A DNA stretch of 8,625 nucleotides from Clostridia bacterium (lineage in GTDB: Bacteria > Bacillota > Clostridia > Christensenellales > CAG-917): assembly GCA_017507205.1 (NCBI GenBank), contig JAFWBH010000048.1, positions 1 to 8,625 of the forward strand, given 5' to 3'. Shown here piece by piece: positions 1-5,996 of the stretch. Within the stretch, counting starts at the first letter, position 1. The number at the start of each line of letters is the position of its first letter. The notes beneath the pieces were generated by a model that saw only the letters and a program-made list of their open reading frames with translations, did no database searches and was not told the origin of the DNA. The position numbers and the translations under genes were made by a program.

Positions 1-339
1 ACAATGCAATGGGAACGTTTCGATTGGGCAAAAGAAGGTGTCAGCTCATACTTCCTCAATAGCTATGCAATGGCAGGTTATGTTTCAGCAAACGTATTCT
101 GTCAAGGTCTTAGCCGTATGAGTGGTGAAGAGCTCCTTTGGGGTGACTTTGTCCTTGCAATGGAAGAAGACCTCGTCAACGTTCCTATGGGAACAGCAGT
201 TGACTACAGAGGTGGCAAGCGTGTCGGTATCGAATCACTCGCACTCAACAAATACACCGTTGCAAACGCAGCACTCGGTGGCGAAGCATATCGCACAATC
301 ACAGACATTGCAACTCTTGAAGAAGCAATTAAGGGTTAA
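1..339 (+). CDS. ABC transporter substrate-binding protein, LivK-like (C-terminal part)
   Basis: The reading frame is open from the first base and ends at TAA 337-339, so this is the last 112 residues of a gene starting outside the window; the ATG at 4 is internal. The sequence fits the end of a type 1 periplasmic binding protein of the branched-chain amino acid (LivK/LivJ) group. It has a helix with YVSANVFCQGLSRM, then a LLWGDFVLAMEED helix and the segment VPMGTAVDYRGGKRVG, which matches the family pattern of PMG, a hydrophilic turn and GKRVG before the last strands. In a Gram-positive cell the protein would be a lipoprotein outside the membrane delivering ligand to a LivHMGF-type permease. 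The lipobox and permease genes are not in view, so the ligand cannot be named. A hairpin with terminator character follows the stop by 15 nt, suggesting this is the last gene of its operon. Confidence 0.75.
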   Translation, partial: TMQWERFDWAKEGVSSYFLNSYAMAGYVSANVFCQGLSRMSGEELLWGDFVLAMEEDLVNVPMGTAVDYRGGKRVGIESLALNKYTVANAALGGEAYRTITDIATLEEAIKG

Positions 340-354
340 TTAACTCACGTAAAA

Positions 355-380
355 AGGGGAGGGGCTTTTGCCCCTCTCTT
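355..380 (+). terminator. Terminator-like hairpin after the binding-protein gene
   Basis: A GC-rich stem with core GAGGGGC (359-365), loop TTTT (366-369) and GCCCCTC (370-376), extended by wobble and A-T pairs to about 11 bp, begins 15 nt after the stop codon. An A-run (351-355) precedes it. The T-rich tail is weak (TTAATCTATT), so it may act partly as a 3' stabiliser rather than a full terminator. Confidence 0.6.
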
Positions 381-398
381 AATCTATTAAGAGAAAAG

Positions 399-424
399 CG
401 TGGGGTGTAGAAATACACTCCACG
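399..424. repeat. 11-bp hairpin with GAAA loop
   Basis: CGTGGGGTGTA (399-409) pairs with TACACTCCACG (414-424), all 11 positions pairing with one G-T wobble. The loop is GAAA, a GNRA-type tetraloop if read as plus-strand RNA. No T-run follows, so it is not a canonical intrinsic terminator. It sits 18 nt after the first hairpin. Possible roles are an mRNA 3' stabiliser, the end of a small RNA, or a REP-like dispersed element; nothing here decides between them. Confidence 0.5.
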
Positions 425-486
425 GCAAAGCTCATCGCATAAAACTTAAACTAGACACAAAATTGGTCATTTCACAGAAAATGGGT

Positions 487-515
487 TTGAAAAATCCTTT
501 TTGAAAGGATAAAGT
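487..515 (+). promoter_or_regulatory. Candidate sigma-A promoter for the CoA-transferase operon
   Basis: TTGAAA (487-492), a 17-bp spacer and TAAAGT (510-515) give a fair match to TTGACA/TATAAT (5 of 6 and 4 of 6). Transcription would start near 522, where the left arm of the 14-bp inverted repeat begins, so the mRNA would open with that hairpin. The -10 box is weak and the call is tentative. Confidence 0.3.
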
Positions 516-520
516 GTTTG

Positions 521-577
521 TTTTTGCAAAATTATGAAAACAAGCAAGGCTGAAAATGCCACTTAATTTTGCAAAAA
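521..577. repeat. 14-bp perfect inverted repeat with TTTTGCAAAA palindromes
   Basis: TTTTTGCAAAATTA (521-534) and TAATTTTGCAAAAA (564-577) are exact reverse complements separated by 29 nt. Each arm contains the 10-bp palindrome TTTTGCAAAA (522-531 and 567-576), so the element could be two operator half-sites 45 bp apart (about four helical turns) or a long RNA hairpin. The loop contains a nested GGC/GCC pairing (548-550, 558-560). It lies about 70 nt upstream of the CoA-transferase start and so is placed to control that gene. Confidence 0.6.
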
Positions 578-645
578 TAAACTGCAAAGATGTGGTTTTC
601 ATTGAATAATAAATGCACGTATGTGCGATGATAAGGAGATAAATT

Positions 646-1950
646 ATGGCAAAGTATATCAGTGTCAATGAAGCACTTGATTTGGTCAAAACTGGTGACT
701 ATATCGTCACAGGCCTCGGCGCAGCAGAGGGCAGAGAATTTATGACAAATCTGCACACAATCGCAGACAGAGTGAAGGACGTCATGGTGTCCAACTGCTT
801 GCCTATGGGCGCATATGAGTTTATCGCAAATCCTGAATACAAGGAGTCATTTACAACAGAAGGTTGGTTCTACACACCCGTTCTTCGCAAGGCACAAGCC
901 AACGGAAATGTGTCATTCATCCCCAACCATCTTCACCTTGCAGCAACCAAGAGAATTTTCTATCGCAAGCCTGACATTTATGTTGGCATTGCATCAACTC
1001 CTGACAAGCACGGATATGTTTCACTTTCACTTTCAAACACATATGAAATGAAGATGATCAAGGAAGCCAAGATCGTCATCCTTGAGCTGAACCCCAACGC
1101 ACCCAGAACCTTTGGTGATGTTCAGCTTCACATTGACGACATTGACTACGCAATCAATGTTGACTATCCCATCCCCGAGCTTGCAGATGTTGAGCCCAAT
1201 GAAAAGGATCTCATCATCGGCAAAATCATTGCAGATATGATCAACGATGGTGACTGCATTCAGCTTGGCATTGGTGGCATCCCCAACGCAGTTGCAGCAA
1301 GCCTCACTGGCAAGAAGGATCTTGGCGTCCACACAGAGATGCTTACAAGTGGAATGATGAAGCTGGCAAAGGCAGGCGTTATCACAGGCAAGTGCAAGCA
1401 AACTCACGTTGGCAAAATGGTGGCAGCCTTTGCAATGGGACCAAAGGAGCTTTATGATTATATTGACGACAACCCCTCTGTTGCAATTATGGATGGTGGC
1501 TATGTCAACGATCCTTACACCATTATGCAAAATGACAATCAAGTGTCAATCAACACAACCATAGAGGTTGACCTTACAGGACAATGCTGTTCAGAGTCAA
1601 TTGGAAGCAAGCAGTTCTCTGGCACAGGTGGTCAATCAGACACAGCAGTCGGCGCACAAAAGTCCAGAAACGGCAGATCAATCATTGCACTGTATTCAAC
1701 AGCAATGGTCAAAAATCCAGCCACAGGCGAAAGAGAAGAAACCTCAAAAATCGTCTGTCAATTGAAGCCCGGCGCAGCAGTATCCTTGTCAAGAAATGAC
1801 GTTGACTATCTTGTCACAGAGTATGGCTGTGTTTCACTTCGTGGCACAAGCATCCAAGAAAGAGTGGACAGAATCATCTCAATTGCACACCCCAAATTCA
1901 GAGAAAGTTTGAGGGCAGAGGCAGTGGCGCTCGGCATTATTGGAAAATAA
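646..1950 (+). CDS. Acyl-CoA:carboxylate CoA-transferase (acetyl-CoA hydrolase/transferase family)
   Basis: The 434-residue protein has the normal length of family I CoA-transferases of the Cat1 / 4-hydroxybutyrate CoA-transferase / butyryl-CoA:acetate CoA-transferase group. These cytoplasmic enzymes move CoA between acyl-CoA and a free acid through a glutamyl-CoA thioester. Visible landmarks are an N-terminal half with the NPNAPRTFGD segment (149-158), the GIGGIP loop (208-213), the probable catalytic Glu231 in GVHTEMLTSGMM, YVNDPY (286-291), the glycine loop QFSGTGGQ (323-330) and the C-terminal AHPKFRE (414-420). The family glycine loop is usually followed by an acidic-aromatic pair; here it reads SDTAVGAQ, so the substrate may differ from classical butyryl-CoA or 4-hydroxybutyryl-CoA. 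The start is set by AAGGAG at 633-638, 7 nt upstream. The next gene lies 136 nt away behind an inverted repeat, so co-transcription is possible but not proven. The exact acyl substrate cannot be read from the sequence. Confidence 0.9.
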   Translation: MAKYISVNEALDLVKTGDYIVTGLGAAEGREFMTNLHTIADRVKDVMVSNCLPMGAYEFIANPEYKESFTTEGWFYTPVLRKAQANGNVSFIPNHLHLAATKRIFYRKPDIYVGIASTPDKHGYVSLSLSNTYEMKMIKEAKIVILELNPNAPRTFGDVQLHIDDIDYAINVDYPIPELADVEPNEKDLIIGKIIADMINDGDCIQLGIGGIPNAVAASLTGKKDLGVHTEMLTSGMMKLAKAGVITGKCKQTHVGKMVAAFAMGPKELYDYIDDNPSVAIMDGGYVNDPYTIMQNDNQVSINTTIEVDLTGQCCSESIGSKQFSGTGGQSDTAVGAQKSRNGRSIIALYSTAMVKNPATGEREETSKIVCQLKPGAAVSLSRNDVDYLVTEYGCVSLRGTSIQERVDRIISIAHPKFRESLRAEAVALGIIGK

Positions 1951-2029
1951 GCAAAACAACACAATAAAGGGTTTAAAACATACAAAAGAAAGGATAAAAC
2001 CTTGATTTTGTGAAAAATTAAAAAATTTA

Positions 2030-2071
2030 CAAGGCGTTTTTGAGAGTATAAGCTTGCCTCAAAACGCCTTG
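2030..2071. promoter_or_regulatory. Long inverted repeat just upstream of the first hydrolase gene
   Basis: CAAGGCGTTTTTGAG (2030-2044) and CTCAAAACGCCTTG (2058-2071) pair over 14 bp with one bulged T around a 13-nt loop. The right arm ends 15 nt before the start codon at 2087. Read on the minus strand, the hairpin is followed by TAAATTTTTTAATTTTT and looks like an intrinsic terminator, but both neighbours are on the plus strand, where no T-tail follows. A weak promoter-like pair, TTTACA (2026-2031) and TATAAG (2047-2052) with a 15-bp spacer, lies inside it, so an operator overlapping a promoter is an alternative. Confidence 0.5.
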
Positions 2072-2086
2072 AATTGAAAAAGAGAT

Positions 2087-2908
2087 ATGGCACAATTTGA
2101 TTTCAACGGAAAGAAGGTATATTACGAAATTCACGGCGACAAGGGCGAGCCTCTTGTTGTCCTCAATGGTATAATGATGTCCACAAACAGCTGGAAGCCA
2201 TTTGTCAAAGACTTTTCAAGAAACAACATTTTGATCCTTGTTGACTTCCTTGACCAAGGTCAGAGTGAAAGAATGAAGGAGAGCTACACTCATGAAATTC
2301 AGGTGGAGCTTGTTGACGCACTTGTTGATCATCTTCCCTTTGACAAGGTGAGCATTATGGGTATTTCATATGGTGGCGAAATTGCTGTGCAATATGCAGT
2401 CAATCATCCCGACAAGGTGAGGCGTCTTGTCCTTGCCAACACTGCTGGCAGAACATCAGATTGGCTGAGAAAAATCGGTGACGGTTGGAACGAGGTGGCA
2501 AAAAAGAAGGACGGATATGCATACTATCTCACTACAATCCCCGTCATATATTCAACAGAATTTTTTGAAAGGGAAAGCGCTTGGATGGAGTCAAGAGAGG
2601 AAACTCTCAAAAACTACTTTTCTAACGAGGCAGTCCTTGAAGCACTCATTCGCTTGACAGATAGTTCAAGAGATTACAACTATATGGACAGACTGCAAGA
2701 AATCACTTGTCCTACAATGATAATCTCTGCAAGTGAAGACGTTCTTGTTCCACCTACGGAGCAGATTCTTCTGCACAACCACATCAAAAACAGCACATAT
2801 GTGACAATCAACGGCAGTGGACATGCAAGTATGTATGAAAATCCCTCTGCTTTTGGCGCATTGGTTCTTGGCTTTGTCAATCTTTCAGACGAGGGCATCA
2901 AAATCTAG
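2087..2908 (+). CDS. Alpha/beta hydrolase, first of two
   Basis: A 273-residue single-domain alpha/beta-hydrolase-fold protein without signal peptide, so cytoplasmic. The catalytic triad can be placed: nucleophile elbow GISYGG with Ser94, acid Asp218 in SEDVLVPP, and His246 in GSGHAS. A cap region covers about 125-200. The oxyanion-hole segment after the first long strand reads LNGIM (26-30) instead of the usual HG, which the 3-oxoadipate enol-lactonase/esterase side of the family also varies. Likely activity is hydrolysis of an ester, lactone or thioester; the substrate is unknown. The ribosome binding site is weak (AAAAAGAGA directly before ATG), which with the hairpin 15 nt upstream suggests controlled translation. 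The stop is 14 nt from the next start, which points to co-transcription with the membrane protein gene. Confidence 0.85.
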   Translation: MAQFDFNGKKVYYEIHGDKGEPLVVLNGIMMSTNSWKPFVKDFSRNNILILVDFLDQGQSERMKESYTHEIQVELVDALVDHLPFDKVSIMGISYGGEIAVQYAVNHPDKVRRLVLANTAGRTSDWLRKIGDGWNEVAKKKDGYAYYLTTIPVIYSTEFFERESAWMESREETLKNYFSNEAVLEALIRLTDSSRDYNYMDRLQEITCPTMIISASEDVLVPPTEQILLHNHIKNSTYVTINGSGHASMYENPSAFGALVLGFVNLSDEGIKI

Positions 2909-2922
2909 AAGGAATATACAAG

Positions 2923-3237
2923 ATGACAGGATTTCAAAAATTGAATTTACTGCAAAAAATATCACTTGTTGTTTTGTTGCTTTCACTCCTTTGCTTTATG
3001 GCATATGGAGTCTTTGACCTTGTGGTGTATGCCTTTGAGGCAGTGCCAGCACCCAAATTTGATGCTGGAACCCTTTTAAGTTCAACGGGAGTTATTCTTT
3101 GTGGCTTGTCTATCCTTGGCATTTTTATCGGACATAAACTTGACGAAAGAAAAGCACAAGATAACTGTGAGGAAGAAGCTGTTGCAAATTTAGACGCAGA
3201 AGAAAGCAACAATGATGATAAAAATATTGAAAATTAA
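2923..3237 (+). CDS. Small two-helix membrane protein
   Basis: I do not recognise this 104-residue protein. Two hydrophobic segments are clear, about 13-38 and 49-70. Lysines before the first and HKLDERK after the second predict both ends in the cytoplasm, a helical hairpin. The tail (75-104) is strongly acidic (EEE, DAEES, NNDDKN). AAGGA at 2909-2913 lies 9 nt before ATG and the gene starts 14 nt after the hydrolase stop, so it is translated from the same transcript. It is followed 31 nt later by the second hydrolase. The gene order suggests a role tied to the hydrolases, for example membrane anchoring or export, but that is a guess. Confidence 0.7.
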   Translation: MTGFQKLNLLQKISLVVLLLSLLCFMAYGVFDLVVYAFEAVPAPKFDAGTLLSSTGVILCGLSILGIFIGHKLDERKAQDNCEEEAVANLDAEESNNDDKNIEN

Positions 3238-3268
3238 CATTATACATATATAGTATAAGGAGAGAATT

Positions 3269-4141
3269 ATGGAAAAGAAAGCTTTGTCTATCGGAAAGGA
3301 AACCCTTGCATACATTGATTGTGGTGAGGGAGAAGTTGTGTTGATGATCCATGGCAACATGTCCTCATCAGTCCACTATGAGCCACTTATTGAACGCATC
3401 AAGGACAAGTATAGATGTATCGCAGTTGACCTTCGTGGCTTTGGTGACTCAACTTATAACAACCGTTTTGACACCCTTGAAGAACTTGCTGATGACGTCA
3501 ATGCATTGACAGACGCACTTGGCATCAATTCATACTATCTTGTGGGTTGGTCAAACGGTGGTGGCGTTGGCTTGAAGCTCTGCGCCAAATATCCTGAAAA
3601 GGTCAAAAAATTCTTTGACATTGAAGGCGCAAGCCACATGGGATATCCCATCTTCAAGAAGGTCAATTTCCAGCCTACAACAGAGCCTTACGCAAGCAAG
3701 GAAGAAATGGCATCAGACCCTATGCAAGTAGCCCCCGTCATTGGAATGTTTGCAACAGGTGACTCTAAAACAATGTCATCACTTTGGGAGATGACTATCT
3801 ACACAGTGAACAAGCCTACCCCCGAGCAAAACGAAAGGTGGATGGCAGAAACAATGAAGCAACGCTGTATTGTTGATCTTGACTGGGCACTTGGCACATT
3901 CAACATGTCAGACCTTGCAACACCCTACGGAATGGGAGATGGCACAATCAAAAACGTCACCTGTCCTGTGGCATTGACATTGGCAGATAAGGACGTTGTT
4001 GTCCCTGCATTTATGGTGATGTCAAATGCAACAGCACTTGGTGAAAGGGCAACAGTGCTCAACTATGAAAGCTGTGGCCACTCACCTATGGTTGACTGCC
4101 CAGACAAGCTGGCAGAGGATGTCGTTGCATTTTTTGGATAA
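3269..4141 (+). CDS. Alpha/beta hydrolase, second of two
   Basis: A 290-residue alpha/beta hydrolase with every landmark in place: oxyanion motif IHGNMSSS (27-34), DLRGFGDS (54-61), lipase-type elbow GWSNGG with Ser95, acid Asp242 in ADKDVVVP, and His271 in CGHSP. A cap domain spans about 125-215. There is no signal peptide, so the enzyme is intracellular. The HGNM, GFGDS and GWSxGG combination is shared with bacterial esterases and with some intracellular polyhydroxyalkanoate depolymerase-like proteins. That would suit a neighbour of a hydroxyacyl CoA-transferase, but the substrate is not proven. It differs enough from the upstream hydrolase (different oxyanion motif, little shared sequence outside the triad) that a recent tandem duplication is unlikely. 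AAGGAG at 3257-3262, 6 nt from ATG, fixes the start. A bidirectional terminator follows. Confidence 0.88.
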   Translation: MEKKALSIGKETLAYIDCGEGEVVLMIHGNMSSSVHYEPLIERIKDKYRCIAVDLRGFGDSTYNNRFDTLEELADDVNALTDALGINSYYLVGWSNGGGVGLKLCAKYPEKVKKFFDIEGASHMGYPIFKKVNFQPTTEPYASKEEMASDPMQVAPVIGMFATGDSKTMSSLWEMTIYTVNKPTPEQNERWMAETMKQRCIVDLDWALGTFNMSDLATPYGMGDGTIKNVTCPVALTLADKDVVVPAFMVMSNATALGERATVLNYESCGHSPMVDCPDKLAEDVVAFFG

Positions 4142-4168
4142 TGACAAAATAAACACTTTATAAAACAG

Positions 4169-4194
4169 AAAAAGCCACATAAAGTGGCTTTTTT
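4169..4194. terminator. Bidirectional intrinsic terminator between convergent genes
   Basis: GCCAC (4174-4178) and GTGGC (4184-4188) pair around loop ATAAA, flanked by five A before and six T after, which extends the stem to about 10 bp. The A/T flanks are symmetrical, so it can stop transcripts of the second hydrolase on plus and ispDF on minus. Confidence 0.85.
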
Positions 4195-4213
4195 GTTGTT
4201 TTACGATATTTTT

Positions 4214-4235
4214 ACAACATACATTTTAATGTTGT
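4214..4235 (+). terminator. Second, weaker hairpin with T-tail
   Basis: ACAACAT (4214-4220) pairs with ATGTTGT (4229-4235), loop of 8 nt, followed by GTTTTGTTTTTTT. An AT-rich stem with a good T-run on the plus strand could back up the terminator just upstream and protect ispDF from read-through. Confidence 0.4.
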
Positions 4236-4290
4236 GTTTTGTTTTTTTGGCAGTTGAAATATATGCTTTTGTTGCAGATGTTCAATGGAA

Positions 4291-5409
4291 TTATAGGGGT
4301 GAAAGAAGGGCAGTTGCATAAGCTCCTATTGCGTTGCCTTTGCCGATTTCTCCCACCTGCTCATTGGTGGTTGCACATATGCCGACACAGTCCTCGCTCA
4401 CGCCCAGTCGCACAGATGTGCGAGCGCGCATTTCATTAATGTAAGGTGCAAGCATAGGCTTTTCTGCAATGACCGTCACTGACACATTGTCCACCTTGTA
4501 GCCTTTTTCGTGACATACTTCCATGACCACATCAAGAAGCTTCATGCTGTCTGCATTGTCGTATTTTGGATCGTCAACGGGGAAGTAATGACCAATATCC
4601 TTTTCACCAAGGGCTGACAGAATTGCGTCCATAATTGCGTGGATAGGCACATCTCCATCGCTGTGTGCAACAAGGGAGAATGGGGCAGGAATTTTCACAC
4701 CACATAGAGTGACACCATCACCTCTTTCAGTGCGATGTATGTCATATCCACAGCCCACCTTATATTGTGACAAATCTCCCTTGTGAGTGATTTTTCTGTT
4801 TTTTCTATCCCCTTCAATGTGTGCAATCTCGCCATCATAAACTCTTTGGATAATTGTCAAGTCGTCAAGGGCAGGAGTTGCTTTTGAATAAGCCATTTCA
4901 AAAAGCTCTCTTTCAAAGCCAACAGGGGTTTGCATAAGGCGATAGTCCCTTCTGTCAAGAGCCTTGACTCCGTTGCTGACACCAGTGATGTTGTCAACAA
5001 GAGGAAGAAGGGAAACTGCGCCCTTGTGAGTGTCAAGAGCATTTATGACATTTTCAATAAGCTCATTTGACACAAAGGGTCTTGCTCCGTCATGGACGAG
5101 GATATGCGTGCAGTCATCTGTCAAGGAGTGGAGTGCATTTTTCACTGTATCGGTGCGAGTGCCCCCTCCAATTGCAAGGGTTATTCTGTCATCCTCGTCA
5201 AGATGAAGTATGCTGAGCCAGCTCATCACCTCGTCAAAAAATGAGGTATGTGTTGCCACAATAACCTTTGTCACCTCGTTGAATGCAAGGAAGGGAGTCA
5301 ATGCTTCTGTCAGCACACAGCCCTTGCCACATTTTTCAAACAGCTTGTTGCTCTCGCCATATCTTTGGCTCATTCCACCTGCTGGAATAATAACATTGAT
5401 TGATTTCAT
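4291..5409 (-). CDS. ispDF: Bifunctional IspD-IspF (MEP cytidylyltransferase / ME-cPP synthase)
   Basis: A 372-residue fusion of two enzymes of the non-mevalonate isoprenoid pathway. Residues 1-215 are IspD, which joins CTP and MEP: nucleotide-binding IIPAGGMSQRYG (7-18) with Arg16 and Lys22, GGGTRTDTV (81-89), HDGARPF (106-112), QTPVGF (160-165) and the C-terminal NRKIT with Lys206. Residues 217-372 are IspF, which cyclises CDP-ME 2-phosphate: metal ligands Asp223 and His225 in GYDIHR, AHSDGDVPIHAI (248-259) with third ligand His257, DIGHYFP (271-277) and ATTNEQVGEIG near the end. Both sets of active-site residues look intact. The start is supported by GAGG 5 nt upstream and a TATAAT box on the minus strand. 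The gene is convergent with the hydrolase operon and divergent from a small membrane protein gene. Fusion of these two domains is best known from alpha- and epsilon-proteobacteria, so it stands out in this Gram-positive-looking setting. Confidence 0.95.
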   Translation of the reverse strand: MKSINVIIPAGGMSQRYGESNKLFEKCGKGCVLTEALTPFLAFNEVTKVIVATHTSFFDEVMSWLSILHLDEDDRITLAIGGGTRTDTVKNALHSLTDDCTHILVHDGARPFVSNELIENVINALDTHKGAVSLLPLVDNITGVSNGVKALDRRDYRLMQTPVGFERELFEMAYSKATPALDDLTIIQRVYDGEIAHIEGDRKNRKITHKGDLSQYKVGCGYDIHRTERGDGVTLCGVKIPAPFSLVAHSDGDVPIHAIMDAILSALGEKDIGHYFPVDDPKYDNADSMKLLDVVMEVCHEKGYKVDNVSVTVIAEKPMLAPYINEMRARTSVRLGVSEDCVGICATTNEQVGEIGKGNAIGAYATALLSPL

Positions 5410-5428
5410 AATAACCTCATATCTTTAT

Positions 5429-5434
5429 ATTATA
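5429..5434 (-). promoter_or_regulatory. Candidate -10 box of the ispDF promoter
   Basis: The minus strand reads TATAAT here, 20 nt from the start codon, which would place the transcript start near 5422 and leave a short leader holding GAGG (5415-5418). No good -35 element is seen 16-18 bp upstream, so the promoter is only half supported. Confidence 0.4.
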
Positions 5435-5481
5435 GATTACACCCAAAAGCAAGTGTGGTCAAGATGGAAAATTTTGATATC

Positions 5482-5510
5482 TTGACGAAAAGTCCACATT
5501 GTGTTATATT
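5482..5510 (+). promoter_or_regulatory. Sigma-A promoter for the small membrane protein gene
   Basis: TTGACG (5482-5487), a 17-bp spacer and TATATT (5505-5510) match the consensus at 5 of 6 in each box with ideal spacing. Transcription would begin near 5517, leaving a leader of about 24 nt that contains AGGAGG. Confidence 0.75.
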
Positions 5511-5540
5511 TTCAGTAGAAAACAAAAGGAGGGCATGACT

Positions 5541-5852
5541 ATGAAAGGAAAGGTCAAGCATATAGTAGGCATCGTGCTCAGCACAATTTTGCTTCCCATA
5601 AGCGCCTATGGTGCACTAGTATTTTATCTTGTTTTTGCCCTGGCATATGACCTTAATGGTGGCTTCAAGGGAGAGGGCATCGGCACTGCATTTGCTCTAA
5701 CTCTAATTTTGGCAGTGGTGACAATACTATGCGTGGTGTTTTTGGTGCTATGCTCGGTGTGTCTTGCCAAAATCAACAAAAAAGAGAAGGCACTGAGGCT
5801 TGAAGAGGCAAATCTTGTTGAAATTCCAGCAGACGAAGCACAGCCACAATAA
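5541..5852 (+). CDS. Small two-helix membrane protein with charged tail
   Basis: An unrecognised 103-residue protein. Hydrophobic segments at about 8-36 and 48-76 are joined by a short glycine-rich loop (DLNGGFKGEG), with lysines before the first and KINKKEK after the second, so both ends should be cytoplasmic. The tail (80-103) is mixed-charge and ends acidic. ATG at 5541 is preferred: AGGAGG (5527-5532) lies 8 nt upstream, while the in-frame ATG at 5535 is only 2 nt from it and the one at 5499 lies upstream of the -10 box. The gene has its own promoter and terminator and so is a single-gene unit. In length and layout it resembles the small membrane protein at 2923-3237, without clear sequence identity. 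CTA and GTA codons are more frequent than in the housekeeping neighbours. Confidence 0.72.
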   Translation: MKGKVKHIVGIVLSTILLPISAYGALVFYLVFALAYDLNGGFKGEGIGTAFALTLILAVVTILCVVFLVLCSVCLAKINKKEKALRLEEANLVEIPADEAQPQ

Positions 5853-5867
5853 AAGAATAAAAAGATG

Positions 5868-5896
5868 AAAAAACCACCTTAGATGGTGGTTTTTTT
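5868..5896 (+). terminator. Intrinsic terminator, first of two near-identical copies
   Basis: Six A, stem arm CCACC (5874-5878), loop TTAGAT, arm GGTGG (5885-5889) and seven T form a textbook terminator 15 nt after the stop codon. Bases 5868-5894 are identical to 6847-6873. Confidence 0.92.
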
Positions 5897-5940
5897 ATAT
5901 TAATATGCAGAAAGAAAGGCAATATTTTTAATTTAAAGCA

Positions 5941-5969
5941 TTGACACGCCTATAATGTTTGTATATAAT
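5941..5969 (+). promoter_or_regulatory. Perfect-consensus sigma-A promoter
   Basis: TTGACA (5941-5946), a 17-bp spacer and TATAAT (5964-5969) match the housekeeping consensus exactly, preceded by an A/T-rich stretch that could serve as an UP element. The start point would be near 5976. It is one of the two strongest promoters in the window and drives the unknown 250-residue protein gene through a leader of about 117 nt. Confidence 0.85.
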
Positions 5970-5996
5970 AACCACACATATCTTTCTCGATTTATG

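Larger units (their letters stand above)
425..645 (+). other. Intergenic region and leader of the CoA-transferase gene
   Basis: No coding gene is supported here; the only short ATG frames (at 481 and 535) are 7 to 10 codons long without a ribosome binding site. The region is AT-rich and holds a candidate promoter (487-515), a 14-bp inverted repeat (521-577), a small hairpin ATCCTTT/AAAGGAT (494-510), a short hairpin GCAC/GTGC (615-626) just ahead of the ribosome binding site, and AAGGAG at 633-638. Confidence 0.6.

Noticed and set aside
340..645. Known riboswitch or tRNA in the first intergenic region
   Set aside because: No T-box, conserved riboswitch core or cloverleaf could be found by eye; only the hairpins and inverted repeat listed are supported.
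1033..1542. 169-codon open frame on the minus strand
   Set aside because: It lies fully inside the well-supported CoA-transferase gene, is rich in Cys, His and Asn as expected of a complementary shadow frame, and has no ribosome binding site.
3227..3254. Promoter TTGAAA-16-TATAGT before the second hydrolase
   Set aside because: Its start point would fall inside the ribosome binding site at 3257-3262, leaving the mRNA without it; operon read-through is simpler.
5499..5540. Upstream in-frame ATGs at 5499 and 5535 for the small membrane protein
   Set aside because: The ATG at 5499 lies upstream of the -10 box and would not be transcribed from that promoter; the ATG at 5535 is only 2 nt from AGGAGG. 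The ATG at 5541 has ideal spacing.
5951..5956. A second TATAAT box in the promoter region of the unknown gene
   Set aside because: It is only 4 bp from TTGACA and has no other -35 at a workable distance; the box at 5964-5969 has exact 17-bp spacing.
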